A DNA stretch of 64,000 bases from the NCBI GenBank assembly GCA_951799405.1, contig OX637353.1, forward strand, positions 16,430,001 to 16,494,000. The letters are read 5' to 3'. Within the stretch, counting starts at the first letter, position 1, and each line of letters begins with the position of its first letter. The translations under genes and the position numbers were made by a program. The notes below the pieces were generated by a model. That model worked only from the letters and a program-made list of their open reading frames with translations, did not search any database and was not told where the DNA came from. Shown here in pieces: positions 21,601 to 28,708 of the stretch. Source of the DNA: Agapetus fuscipes. Taxonomy: Eukaryota; Arthropoda; Insecta; Trichoptera; Glossosomatidae.

Positions 21601-22420
21601 CGATATCGAGTCGGGATTCAAATTACCCCCGGAGGCCTCTGTCTACACGGCTGAATGTTTTGCCATGGAAAAAGCATTGCGCTCTTCTATAACATTAAAT
21701 GAACATCGCTTTATAATTTTCTCCGACTCCCTCTCCCTCATTAACTGCTTGGCATCTCCACTTTCCATATTTTCGAGGAACCAATTAATCATAAATATTC
21801 GCTTACTCCTGCTAAAACTTGAAGAAAGGGGCAAGGATGTGGTGATTGTGTGGATCCCTGCACACTGTGGGATTGAGGGAAATGAAAGGGCCGATTCCCT
21901 AGCCAAGCGGGCTGTTCAGCAAGGGAGTGCCCCGTCTGGATTTTCTATCCCAGAGAGCGACCAACTAAGGATCTTGGAGCGTGCCGCTGTTAGGAGGTGG
22001 AATGCCTCTTGGCATGGGAGCTCCAAGGGCCTCCGCTATAGAGGTGTTCAGGGAGCCATTCCATCTGGACCATGGTTTGCTGGAGCCAGACTGTCTAGAA
22101 ACCACATCACCATTATCTGTCGTATGCGCTTTGGACACGTCAGACTAAACAACCATTTGTTTAAGTTGGGGCTTGTCGAATCCCCGGACTGTGACTGCGG
22201 CCAAGATCTTGAAACTATAGATCATATTTTTTTTGGATGCCCCTTACGAGATGCATTAGATATTTATTTCAAATTCAAAAACATTTCATTTCCGGTAAAC
22301 ATAGAACACCTCTTGGCACTTAATTCCTCTAAAATTAATAGTATTGTAACGAAATACACTGGTAGATGTTTATTGGTGTACGTGTGTTTTGAGAGAATGT
22401 TCTGGCCCAGACGATTGTAA
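18659..22420 (+). CDS. LINE ORF2: endonuclease, reverse transcriptase, RNase H (3' end replaced by LTR)
   Basis: This is the enzyme that nicks target DNA and reverse-transcribes the LINE RNA. The endonuclease (about 1-215) shows N14, E41 (AISETW), GDFNAHSPVWG from 134 and SDHFPI (D210, H211). In RT (about 430-720), the palm has FLDIDAAYDN (D573), GLPQGSVLSPLLFN and YADD at 660-663. RNase H (about 957-1083) keeps the D-E-D-D set: D962 in TDGS, E999, D1023 in SDS and D1079 in GNERAD. A cysteine motif starts at C1178 (CDCGQDLETIDHIFFGC). The frame is open throughout. From residue 1229 on, the codons belong to the LTR. The original end resumes at 24963 and stops at 25000-25002, so the true protein was 1241 residues. 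Confidence 0.93.
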   Translation: MNRSNRVISVLQWNARSAISNKPDILYLLNNHKIQIAAISETWIRPHFTFNIPGYSCVRCDRMEGRGGGAALLVCSALTFTQISLPYNPLLEVVAIIVNNIGFVSLYIPPDTGFDKYYWDSIIHLLPPSFFLLGDFNAHSPVWGCHNTNSAGNRLLNFIDAHDMCILNDGSATRLAPANQNQSALDLSLCTKELASIVDWMITYDSLSSDHFPIILSIRTNSYHDTSKSYRSLYNIHKADWGRFIETLESEISNIEKSFNKNASVQNNYNNFFQIIQKAADEAIPKKTGGMKPRKYTPWWDGECDQLIETRKKAMLKYKLDMSMENFLDAKAVQAKTKKILRQKKRDGWSKFCSSLSPNSPSSYVWNMIKRFRGSMVPPRQLQHTSTWLPEFVRSLAPLYVPNSTETPLEAQPMVVDNNIHKINAFTLDELKLSLSKTKNSSPGLDLIPYAVIRKLPESYLKFLLNIYNQTLSQASIPHEWKYQLVVPIPKPGRDPTLGSSYRPIALSSCIAKVLEHLIKTRVEWFLEKNILLPKYQFGFRRSLSCIDNICTLVTDIQLGFSKKEFVVAAFLDIDAAYDNVCLYMLYNKLIELSIPVPLAKVIFNLLIDRKIVVKNDQEEITRTTWKGLPQGSVLSPLLFNAYCYDIQNGMHQDCNLIQYADDIVMYAANKNIDKAVNTLSVSLNKLNNWLLAHSLNISPHKSKILVFSRKHKNPTVSIYLNGFHIPQVEEIKFLGVNIDRKLSWAQFINSITTKCEQNTNILRAIAGVSWGSHPSTMRNIYNALIRCHLDYACFILDSLPIHLETKLERVQSKCLRLIVGAMQSTPINALQVECCEMPIPIRRRYLAERFLLKRISYLNHPLFNNIVKLTQSYDSNRYWAKKRNPVLCVAYSTITNTYKGPKFLFPSPVYNVPIKALQKLPHIVENIGLNKSCNKVHEDYNETFNSYVREKWPDHTHIFTDGSKLTPDGNSGSAFVIPILDIESGFKLPPEASVYTAECFAMEKALRSSITLNEHRFIIFSDSLSLINCLASPLSIFSRNQLIINIRLLLLKLEERGKDVVIVWIPAHCGIEGNERADSLAKRAVQQGSAPSGFSIPESDQLRILERAAVRRWNASWHGSSKGLRYRGVQGAIPSGPWFAGARLSRNHITIICRMRFGHVRLNNHLFKLGLVESPDCDCGQDLETIDHIFFGCPLRDALDIYFKFKNISFPVNIEHLLALNSSKINSIVTKYTGRCLLVYVCFERMFWPRRL
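22341..22344 (+). repeat. LTR element target duplication, left (GTAT)
   Basis: GTAT precedes the 5' LTR and recurs at 24959-24962 after the 3' LTR. Removing the element and one copy restores the ORF2 frame, which supports the call. Four to six bp is usual for integrase-mediated insertion. Confidence 0.9.
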
Positions 22421-22798
22421 TTGTAAGGTGTGTATGTAGGTAGGAAATGGACTCTTCATGAAATAAATATGTCCAGAATCGTCTATACAACTGTGGTAGT
22501 GGAAGTTTCTAGGGCAGGCTGGAATGGCCCCTAGGTTCCGCTATAAGAAGGGCGACAATGGGCTGAAGCGGGTCAGTCTTCGAAGCACTCACACAGAGGA
22601 GTATCTAGTTGCCAGGGCGACCAATAAGGTGTAAAATAAATGTAATCTGTACGAAATAAATAAGTGTGTTAAAATAAATCTGTTAGAATAAGTCTGTTAA
22701 AAATAAATCTATTGTAAGAAAGTCTGTGTAAATAAACTGTATGGCTAACTTGTGTTAAACTTGTGTTTTAATTAAAAGAACCCAGGAAAAACGTAACA
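22345..22798 (+). repeat. 5' LTR
   Basis: It is 454 bp, TG...CA, with near-inverted ends (TGTAACG / CGTAACA). Several AATAAA words lie in the second half (first at 22635-22640). By eye it is identical to 24505-24958. Its first 76 bases are translated as the false C terminus of LINE ORF2. Confidence 0.95.
22541..22577 (+). promoter_or_regulatory. LTR core promoter (TATA box and TCAGT initiator)
   Basis: TATAAG at 22542-22547 is followed by TCAGT at 22573-22577, putting the initiator A 33 bases downstream of the first T. TCAGT is the classical arthropod initiator. This would set the U3/R border near 22574. The same pair occurs at 24702 and 24733 in the 3' LTR, where it could drive downstream sequence. 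Confidence 0.65.
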
Positions 22799-22799
22799 G

Positions 22800-22815
22800 T
22801 GGTGTCCGGTGCATC
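22800..22815 (+). other. Primer-binding site
   Basis: TGGTGTCCGGTGCATC starts two bases after the LTR end with TGG, the complement of a tRNA CCA terminus. The tRNA is not identified. The site overlaps the open reading frame of the gag-like part. Confidence 0.7.
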
Positions 22816-23079
22816 AAGGACCTCAAAGTCTATGAGCTTAAGAATGAGCTTCTGGAGAGGGACCTGGAGACCTCAGGAGGGAAGGCGGCCTTACAGGCAC
22901 GCCTCATGGAGGCCTTGGAACAGTCAGGCGAAGACCCGGCATATTTTGTCATGGCGTCTGGAGGGGACCGCGAGCGAGCCGTGGAAGAGTTTAAAACAAA
23001 GATGGCTGCCAACTTCAAGAGCTTGAGGGAAGACCTAGCTGGTTGGAAGGAGGAGAGGGCTAAAAACCTAGCCTTAAAA
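22801..23079 (+). CDS. SAP-domain gag-like N-terminal module of the LTR element
   Basis: In frame with the downstream ORF, 22813-22920 reads IKDLKVYELKNELLERDLE, then TSGGKAALQARLMEALEQSG, a complete SAP helix-loop-helix with the conserved L, G and K positions. A charged, probably coiled stretch follows (AVEEFKTKMAANFKSLREDL). SAP-like N termini are known in gag proteins of several invertebrate LTR elements, so I read this as the element's own remnant. The first in-frame ATG (22906) lies inside the SAP fold and the frame is open back to 22759 without an ATG. Initiation therefore requires a non-AUG codon, splicing or a lost start. Confidence 0.6.
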
Positions 23080-24504
23080 ATGTCGGTGGACACTGATAGT
23101 GTAAAATTAAGTGATAATCAGGATGACAAAAAGGCCGATATGTCAACTGAGGATGAGTCGTCTCAGAAGTTGGGGAAGGGAGACCTGAAGGCCAAAAACA
23201 ACGGCCAGCTTAAGGCTGAGGACGCAGCTGACAGCAAAGATGACAAAGATGATGTCAAGTCGGCTGAAAACGGCAAGAGTGACTCGGCCGAGGTGAAGGC
23301 TGACAAGGATGCGAAGGAGGAGACGGACGCCAAGGAGGAGGATGAGGACGCCAAGGACAAGAAGGGCAAGCCCAAGAAGGCCAACAGTGTGAAGAAGAAG
23401 CCCGCGCCCAAGAAGAAGGTGGAGGAGGCCGTGGAGGAGGCTCTCAAGAAGAAGAAGGCCGTGGAGCCGCCGGTGCCCGTGCCCGCGGGCCGGGGCATCC
23501 CCATCGACCACATCCCCGACGTGGAGGTGGCCATCTCCAGGTTCAAGATGGAGGACCTCAAGTTCCGGTACAATCAATTGTGCCGCACGAACCTCATCAA
23601 GCGCAACAAAAAGAAGTTCAAGGGCTACGAGTTTGAGAAGGACACGCCTGAGCACAAGGCCAAGCTGGAGGAGGTGCAGAAGCTGAAGCCCAAGCAGCTG
23701 CGGACGCTGTGTGAGAAGCTGGGCTTGGACAAGAGGGGCGCGCCCACGGAGCTGGCCAGCAGGGTGGTGGGCTTCCTGCTGCTGCCAAAGCAGGTCTCCT
23801 CGCACGCCAGGGGGCTGATGAAGGAGAGGCCGGTGACTGACCGCGGCGAGGCCACGGGAGGCAGGCCCAGAAGGTCCGCTGCTGCTATTGTCAAGAGAGG
23901 TTACTCTAACGAGGAGTATGAAACAGATCCGGAAACCAAAGTGCGGGGATCCAAAGTCAGCAGGGATGAATTAGGGGATTCAGATGGCTCGTACAACCCG
24001 AGTGGCTCCGGACAGGAGGCGGACTCTGACTTTGACCCGTCAGTGGGGGAGGGGGGCGCTCCCTCCCGCAGGCGCCGCGCCCCCGCCCGCAGGGGCTCAG
24101 CCAAGCAGAGCAAGCAGAAGGGACGACCCAAGCATGGCGCGGCAGGAAGCCACTCAGCGAGTCAGAGGACGAGAGCGAGAGTGAGAACTTCGCTTCCGAG
24201 CAGGAGAGCGGCTCCGACAAACAAGGATTCTGATCCTTTGACGCCGGCGAGCAAGCGGGGCCTAGGAGCGGTGGCCGCCCGGGGACGCAAAGCGGTGCCC
24301 CCAGCCAAGGAAAGGCGCCCATACCGGCCGCCAAGAGGAAAGCACCCCCCCCCACACCAGCCAGCAATGACGGGCAAAACCCTAAGGGGAAAATTCCGTG
24401 GAACGTCATTTTTCCTGACCACTGGATGCAACTGTGGGTCAAACTGCCCGTACCTTCTTAAAGAAAAGACTGTTCCGGGGCGGAACAGTCTAAGGGGGGG
24501 ATAA
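22906..24504 (+). CDS. Gag-DEK-like fusion ORF (captured host chromatin gene)
   Basis: DEK is a nuclear DNA- and histone-binding protein. From the ATG at 23080 the ORF turns acidic, then lysine-rich (GKPKKANSVKKKPAPKKK). It then enters a DEK-type core: GIPIDHIPDVEVAISRFK, FKGYEFEKDTPEHKAK, and a SAP/SAF-box part KLKPKQLRTLCEKLGLDKRG with FLLLPKQ. Arg-Arg-Ser and Asp-Ser linkers follow, as in DEK. At about 24135-24143 the frame slips: the next frame continues RKPLSESEDESESENFASEQ, a DEK-like acidic tract, then meets TGA at 24231 and ends at 24461. The listed frame runs to TAA at 24502, just before the LTR, with unnatural composition. The DEK C-terminal domain is not seen. High GC and CpG set it apart from its surroundings. 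Confidence 0.8.
   Translation: MEALEQSGEDPAYFVMASGGDRERAVEEFKTKMAANFKSLREDLAGWKEERAKNLALKMSVDTDSVKLSDNQDDKKADMSTEDESSQKLGKGDLKAKNNGQLKAEDAADSKDDKDDVKSAENGKSDSAEVKADKDAKEETDAKEEDEDAKDKKGKPKKANSVKKKPAPKKKVEEAVEEALKKKKAVEPPVPVPAGRGIPIDHIPDVEVAISRFKMEDLKFRYNQLCRTNLIKRNKKKFKGYEFEKDTPEHKAKLEEVQKLKPKQLRTLCEKLGLDKRGAPTELASRVVGFLLLPKQVSSHARGLMKERPVTDRGEATGGRPRRSAAAIVKRGYSNEEYETDPETKVRGSKVSRDELGDSDGSYNPSGSGQEADSDFDPSVGEGGAPSRRRRAPARRGSAKQSKQKGRPKHGAAGSHSASQRTRARVRTSLPSRRAAPTNKDSDPLTPASKRGLGAVAARGRKAVPPAKERRPYRPPRGKHPPPHQPAMTGKTLRGKFRGTSFFLTTGCNCGSNCPYLLKEKTVPGRNSLRGG
24469..24489 (+). other. Perfect hairpin just upstream of the polypurine tract
   Basis: ACTGTTCCG and CGGAACAGT form a 9-bp stem with a GGG loop. 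It sits two bases before the TAAG that opens the polypurine tract. Its role is unknown; RNA packaging, processing or strand transfer are all possible. Confidence 0.7.
24492..24501 (+). other. Polypurine tract
   Basis: AAGGGGGGGA lies three bases before the 3' LTR, the expected place for plus-strand priming. Confidence 0.85.
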
Positions 24505-24958
24505 TGTAACGAAATACACTGGTAGATGTTTATTGGTGTACGTGTGTTTTGAGAGAATGTTCTGGCCCAGACGATTGTAATTGTAAGGTGTGTATGTAGG
24601 TAGGAAATGGACTCTTCATGAAATAAATATGTCCAGAATCGTCTATACAACTGTGGTAGTGGAAGTTTCTAGGGCAGGCTGGAATGGCCCCTAGGTTCCG
24701 CTATAAGAAGGGCGACAATGGGCTGAAGCGGGTCAGTCTTCGAAGCACTCACACAGAGGAGTATCTAGTTGCCAGGGCGACCAATAAGGTGTAAAATAAA
24801 TGTAATCTGTACGAAATAAATAAGTGTGTTAAAATAAATCTGTTAGAATAAGTCTGTTAAAAATAAATCTATTGTAAGAAAGTCTGTGTAAATAAACTGT
24901 ATGGCTAACTTGTGTTAAACTTGTGTTTTAATTAAAAGAACCCAGGAAAAACGTAACA
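24505..24958 (+). repeat. 3' LTR
   Basis: Same length and, by eye, same sequence as 22345-22798. It is followed by the second GTAT (24959-24962) and the last 40 bases of LINE ORF2. Confidence 0.95.
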
Positions 24959-24962
24959 GTAT

Positions 24963-25116
24963 TTTGTTCAAATCAATTCTTAAAAACTGTATAAAAATCT
25001 AAAATCAACACAAATAAGTTAAAAATTAATTCTTAAACATTCCTGCAACTAACAGATGAATCCACGGCTGTAACATCCTTCAGGGTGAGATGCCACAAAA
25101 AAAAAAAAAAAAAAAA
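24963..25116 (+). other. LINE ORF2 3' remainder, 3' UTR and poly(A)
   Basis: Codons continue in the ORF2 frame from 24963 and stop with TAA at 25000-25002. A 93-base 3' UTR and a 21-base A run follow. The second target duplication overlaps the last two A (25115-25127). Confidence 0.88.
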
Positions 25117-25284
25117 CCGATTGCCGTTGAATCATTGTCGCAGCCAGCCACGATGTCATTCTCCCCTCAATCTTACCCTGTATGATAAGATAAAGAAGGC
25201 GGTATTCCTCATTTCTCAAAACGTCACTATTGCAACTGGATTGTCGAGAGGTTAATTTTAATAAAATAAACGATGATTTTTTAA

Positions 25285-25540
25285 ATTAAATAAATTTATT
25301 GTCAAGAGTTTCGACCCTGAATTTGAGTAGTCTACGGATAGAAGATGCTGAAGGCAAGATGGTAAAGTTGACATAACAATCCCTTCTTCAGTTTTGTTTG
25401 TAAACACGACAATACTAATTAAAAGGCCAGCGTTGTTTCTAGAACACCAGATCCTATAAGAAGATCACAGCGACTAGCCAACCGCTGATAATGCCCATCG
25501 GAGCAATGGGCGAAACTGTCCGGAAAGAATCAACCAGACC
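25285..25540 (+). pseudogene. Penelope-like 3' end with hammerhead-like motif
   Basis: Upstream of the ribozyme motif a short frame reads PIRRSQRLANR and stops within the core, resembling other Penelope ORF ends that run into the ribozyme. No GIY-YIG or RT sequence remains. The structure at 25482-25523 is the main evidence. Confidence 0.45.
25482..25523 (+). ncRNA. Hammerhead ribozyme-like motif, core mutated
   Basis: CCG (25482-25484) pairs with CGG (25521-25523) as helix I. CUGAUAA replaces CUGAUGA, changing the catalytic G8. GCCCAU/AUGGGC is a six-pair helix II. GAAACUGUC gives the remaining core, a minimal helix III and the cleavage C. The G8 change should inactivate it. Confidence 0.55.
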
Positions 25541-26520
25541 ACGCCTACATAGCCCGGAAAAAAGTGATTGTCATGTCAACAAAAACCGGCCGTGAAAGCT
25601 TGAATGTACAATTAAGATGGTAAAGGTTCAACTGTGACCTTCCTTCCTCCGTGGGGTCTATGTTTCCACTTTTTTTTGGATAAATTGGATCCCTTGGATC
25701 CTGCAGGAGGGTGGCTTGGCTAGCCAGATATAAACAATAAAGGCGTACGATTCTCGGCCCTGCAGATGGTAAATGTCATGTTACACCTCATGTGACAGGG
25801 TGTTCGAACCGTAACAGTGACCGAAGTACATCAGCTTTCTCTGCTTAATGGTTGGCAGCAGTTCCTTTGTGGTGCGCATACGCTGAAATATAAATGGCTC
25901 CAATGTCTACGAGCTTCACTTTATCAGCAAACAATTCACAATGTTTTCCAGCTTGCAGTTGATCAAATAATAAAATGTCTTTTCACTAAACGTCAAGGGG
26001 ACGTGACGAAATGTTCGGCTACAGCGATTAATTATATTTTTAGTTCTCGCTCGTGAGCGGCCATTGAGAGACTGACTAGAAAGTTGAATGTCGCAAGTTC
26101 ACGTTTTGGATTTTATAAAAAAAGAAATGTAGAGTGTGCTGGCTGGGCTGGTGCGCGTTCATCAGCATCATCACGTCCTCTGCTACAAAAGCTTGCTGCA
26201 ATACAAAACCACACAGACCTCGCGCACCGCGTTCTGTGAGACGCCATTGAAAAATGAAAATAATTAACCGACCGAAAATTTGCTCAAATACGAATTGGAT
26301 GAAATAAAAACCTTACTTTTAGTTTGGAGTTTCTATTCATGACTGAGAATTTATGTGGTTTTTATAAAAAAAAGCGCAACAAAGAAATGAAGTACAAAAT
26401 GAGTTCTTTACACCAAATAACAGCTCGATGATGCTGATGATGATGCACCTCCGATACTTTCCTGGTTCTCACAGACTCGACCTACAAATCTAGGTGATTT
26501 GGTAACAACTATCTTCTATA
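25541..26520. other. Unassigned sequence
   Basis: The ORF 25817-26056 shows no domain. No repeat shared with other parts of the window was recognised. Confidence 0.4.
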
Positions 26521-26523
26521 ATT

Positions 26524-26655
26524 CCGGTGGATAGCTTAGTTGGTAGAGTGCTTGCACTCCATGCCGAGAGCTCGGGTTCGAATCCCACCGAGGGTGTCAA
26601 AAATGATTTCGCGTTTCGGTGTTTATTTCAAACCCAAATACCGGCAAGGTTGTTT
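26524..26655 (+). mobile_element. SINE B head fragment
   Basis: GGTGGATAGCTTAGTTGG (A box) and GGTTCGAATCCCACCG (B box) are followed by GTGTCAAAAATGATTTC and TTTCGGTGTTTATTTCAAAC. It stops after AAATACCGGCAAGGTTG. The tRNA-like part is well kept but is the family head, not an isolated tRNA gene. Confidence 0.8.
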
Positions 26656-27690
26656 TTTGTGTGTTTTTACTTGTGTGGGTGTGTCTATGGCTCTAGATGT
26701 AGATGTTTAAATAATTATTCTTGTATTTGTTCGATGGTGTGAGCATTTGCTCGAATCTTCTAAATTAGAATATTCTAGCGTGGTCTCTATTCTGGCGTGT
26801 GCCAGAATAACCCTCAGACACCGATAAATAGAGATCGAGATGCTTTGAAGGGAGACTTGTATCAAAGCTGGCGAGCAACGCAGTACAAAAATTAACTCTG
26901 TTCGACCCAAATGTGAAAGGTATCTGAAAATAACTTAACCGAAGTTTTTATTTAATTGAACCCGTAAGATGTATAAATATTATTCCTTACGTATACAGTT
27001 ATACATCCCTTCAGGAGATGAACGCATTAATCTAGTACTACGAGGCCGCAGATGAGTAGAGAGTCAATTATGTAAGTCCAGAGCAGTCCGTGAGGCCTTT
27101 CCCTCCCCCCCCTTCCTGGGAAGTGGAGGCGCTTACTAATTACCCACAACTTCCTCCCCACTGCGGCAATTATTTATTTTCATCCGACAAATGAGAATCG
27201 AGGTTATTAGAGCTTCGTGTGCCTTATTTATGAAGTGGTCGGGGACGATATTTCCTTGGGAGTTTTAAATAATTTTTCTTTTTCACGACCGCAGATTAAG
27301 AATACAACAAGAACAATGTTCTGCAAGTTTGAGGGCATTTGAATATTAAATTATTCAGTATTAAAAAACTGCTGAAATGGTGAGCTTGAAAGGAGTTCAT
27401 GGGGACAAGAGGCGGCAGCACGAAATGGAGTCAAGTGGTGTGTTGGAATTTTTAAATGTTTCATTATTATTTTCTTTAGCTGACTTCTGAAATAATGTAT
27501 AAGGTCAACATTGCGTGTTTGCGGGGTGGATATTTAGAGAGTGGCCCTCTACGCTGGTGGAGGAGTCGGGGAGGTCACAGAGGTGGGTCAGGGCGCCCAA
27601 TGCCACCTTTGGCTGGCACGCACCACAGACCTCAAAAAAGCGATAATAATCACAGAGCACGCACGCATACACCTTGGCTGGTGTTGAAGC
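26656..27690. other. Unassigned sequence
   Basis: It contains a small inverted repeat near 26785-26815 (ATTCTGGCGTGTGCCAGAAT). No coding evidence. Confidence 0.4.
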
Positions 27691-27691
27691 C

Positions 27692-28203
27692 TGACGTCAC
27701 TCCGCCGCGCTTGATGGAGTGCTGCTGCTGCTCCTCCTGTGTCTCCACCTCCTGCAGATCTCCCCGACTTCCCGTGACTTGCCGCAGTTCCGTGACGTCA
27801 CTCCGCCGCGCTTGATGGAGTGCTGCTGCTGCTCCTCCTGTGTCTCCACCTCCTGCAGATCTCCCGACTTCCCGTGACTTGCCGCAGTTCCGTGACGTCA
27901 CTCCGCCGCGCTTGATGGAGTGCTGCTGCTGCTCCTCCTGTGTCTCCACCTCCTGCAGATCTCCCGACTTCTCGTGACTTGCCGCAGTTCCGTGACGTCA
28001 CTCCGCCGCGCTTGATGGAGTGCTGCTGCTGCTCCTCCTGTGTCTCCACCTCCTGCAGATCTCCCGACTTCCCGTGACTTGCCGCAGTTCCGTGACGTCA
28101 CTCCGCCGCGCTTGATGGAGTGCTGCTGCTGCTCCTCCTGTGTCTCCACCTCCTACAGATCTCCCCGACTTCCCGTGATTTGCCGCAGTTCCGTGACGTC
28201 ACG
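27692..28203. repeat. 100-bp satellite, 5 units, each with a TGACGTCA box
   Basis: TGACGTCA starts units at 27692, 27793, 27893, 27993 and 28093, with a sixth box at 28194. Period 100-101. Each unit also has a CTGCTGCTGCTCCTCCTG run and CTCCACCTCCTGCAGATC. Units differ by a few bases. Minus-strand ORFs of 83-99 residues are artefacts of the array. Confidence 0.95.
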
Positions 28204-28474
28204 TCTGCGGGCAGCTGGGTCTACTTTGCTTCGTGCCTACATTATTAACTTAAGCAGTGATACGCAACTTCATAACAGCAACTACGACAAATATATATTC
28301 TACTAAACATTCTGAACATGTTAGTCCCTGGATGTCTAAAAACACATTTGTAAGTAAGTTATTTAATATACCTACATAAGCATCGCTGGTTCATCATTTT
28401 TCACACCTTTCGGTGCTTGAACTCAAAATCTTCCGTAAACCAACAGATGCTATGCGCAGTGATCTATAGACGAG

Positions 28475-28708
28475 ATCATATCGCCACCTTAAAGCCCTTA
28501 AAGGTTAAACTGAATAAGTGCCGATTCACTAATTTGAGAAATCGTGGATAAAGCATCTTATTTGTGTAACTTCTTATAGTATGTAAATGAACTAATTATA
28601 AGGAAGCATTCATGACAAACTTCCAAAAGCACTGGATTTTCACACTTCGTTGGTGTTTTCTCTCGTAGAAAATAGGAGAAAGCTGCATTTATCTGAGAAA
28701 CCCATGTT
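28475..28708 (+). repeat. Family L interspersed repeat
   Basis: The counterpart of 10398-10625 in opposite orientation, sharing CACCTTAAAG, GAACTAATTATAAGGAAG and AGAAACCCATGTT. Confidence 0.6.

Larger units (their letters stand above)
22345..24958 (+). mobile_element. Non-autonomous LTR retrotransposon carrying a gag-DEK-like fusion
   Basis: Two 454-bp LTRs (22345-22798 and 24505-24958) start TGTAACG and end CGTAACA. A primer-binding site follows the first and a polypurine tract precedes the second. The interior is only 1706 bp and encodes no protease, RT, RNase H or integrase. The element must therefore borrow enzymes from an autonomous relative. I could not assign Ty3/Gypsy versus BEL without pol; the SAP-domain gag and 4-bp duplication lean to Ty3/Gypsy (inference). 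LTRs identical by eye indicate a recent insertion, younger than the LINE it sits in. Confidence 0.93.
17105..25116 (+). mobile_element. Full-length I-superfamily LINE, interrupted by an LTR element
   Basis: The element runs from 17105 to a 21-base A run (25096-25116) and is bracketed by the 13-bp duplication. It has a 252-base 5' UTR, ORF1 with zinc knuckles, ORF2 with endonuclease, RT and RNase H, and a short 3' UTR. RNase H places it with the I group (I, Nimb and relatives) rather than Jockey. Without the inserted LTR element it is about 5.4 kb, normal for the group. One frameshift in ORF1 and the insertion are the only lesions seen, so it was probably active recently in evolutionary terms. 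Confidence 0.93.

Noticed and set aside
22345..22420. C-terminal 25 residues of the ORF2 frame as real protein
   Set aside because: They are encoded by the LTR; the original C terminus is at 24963-25002.
23143..23805. Minus-strand ORF of 220 residues opposite the DEK-like region
   Set aside because: Leu/His-rich shadow of GC-rich lysine- and glutamate-coding sequence; no domain.
23901..24650. Several ORFs on both strands over the distal DEK-like part
   Set aside because: High GC opens many frames. Only the frame with the acidic Ser-Glu tract resembles a protein family.
26524..26600. tRNA-like sequences (here and at the heads of SINE B, C and K) as true tRNA genes
   Set aside because: All are followed by the same SINE bodies, are dispersed, and do not give a clean acceptor stem by eye.
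27650..28149. Minus-strand ORFs METQEEQQQHSIKRGG...
   Set aside because: Products of the 100-bp satellite; period not a multiple of three in some units and no homology expected.
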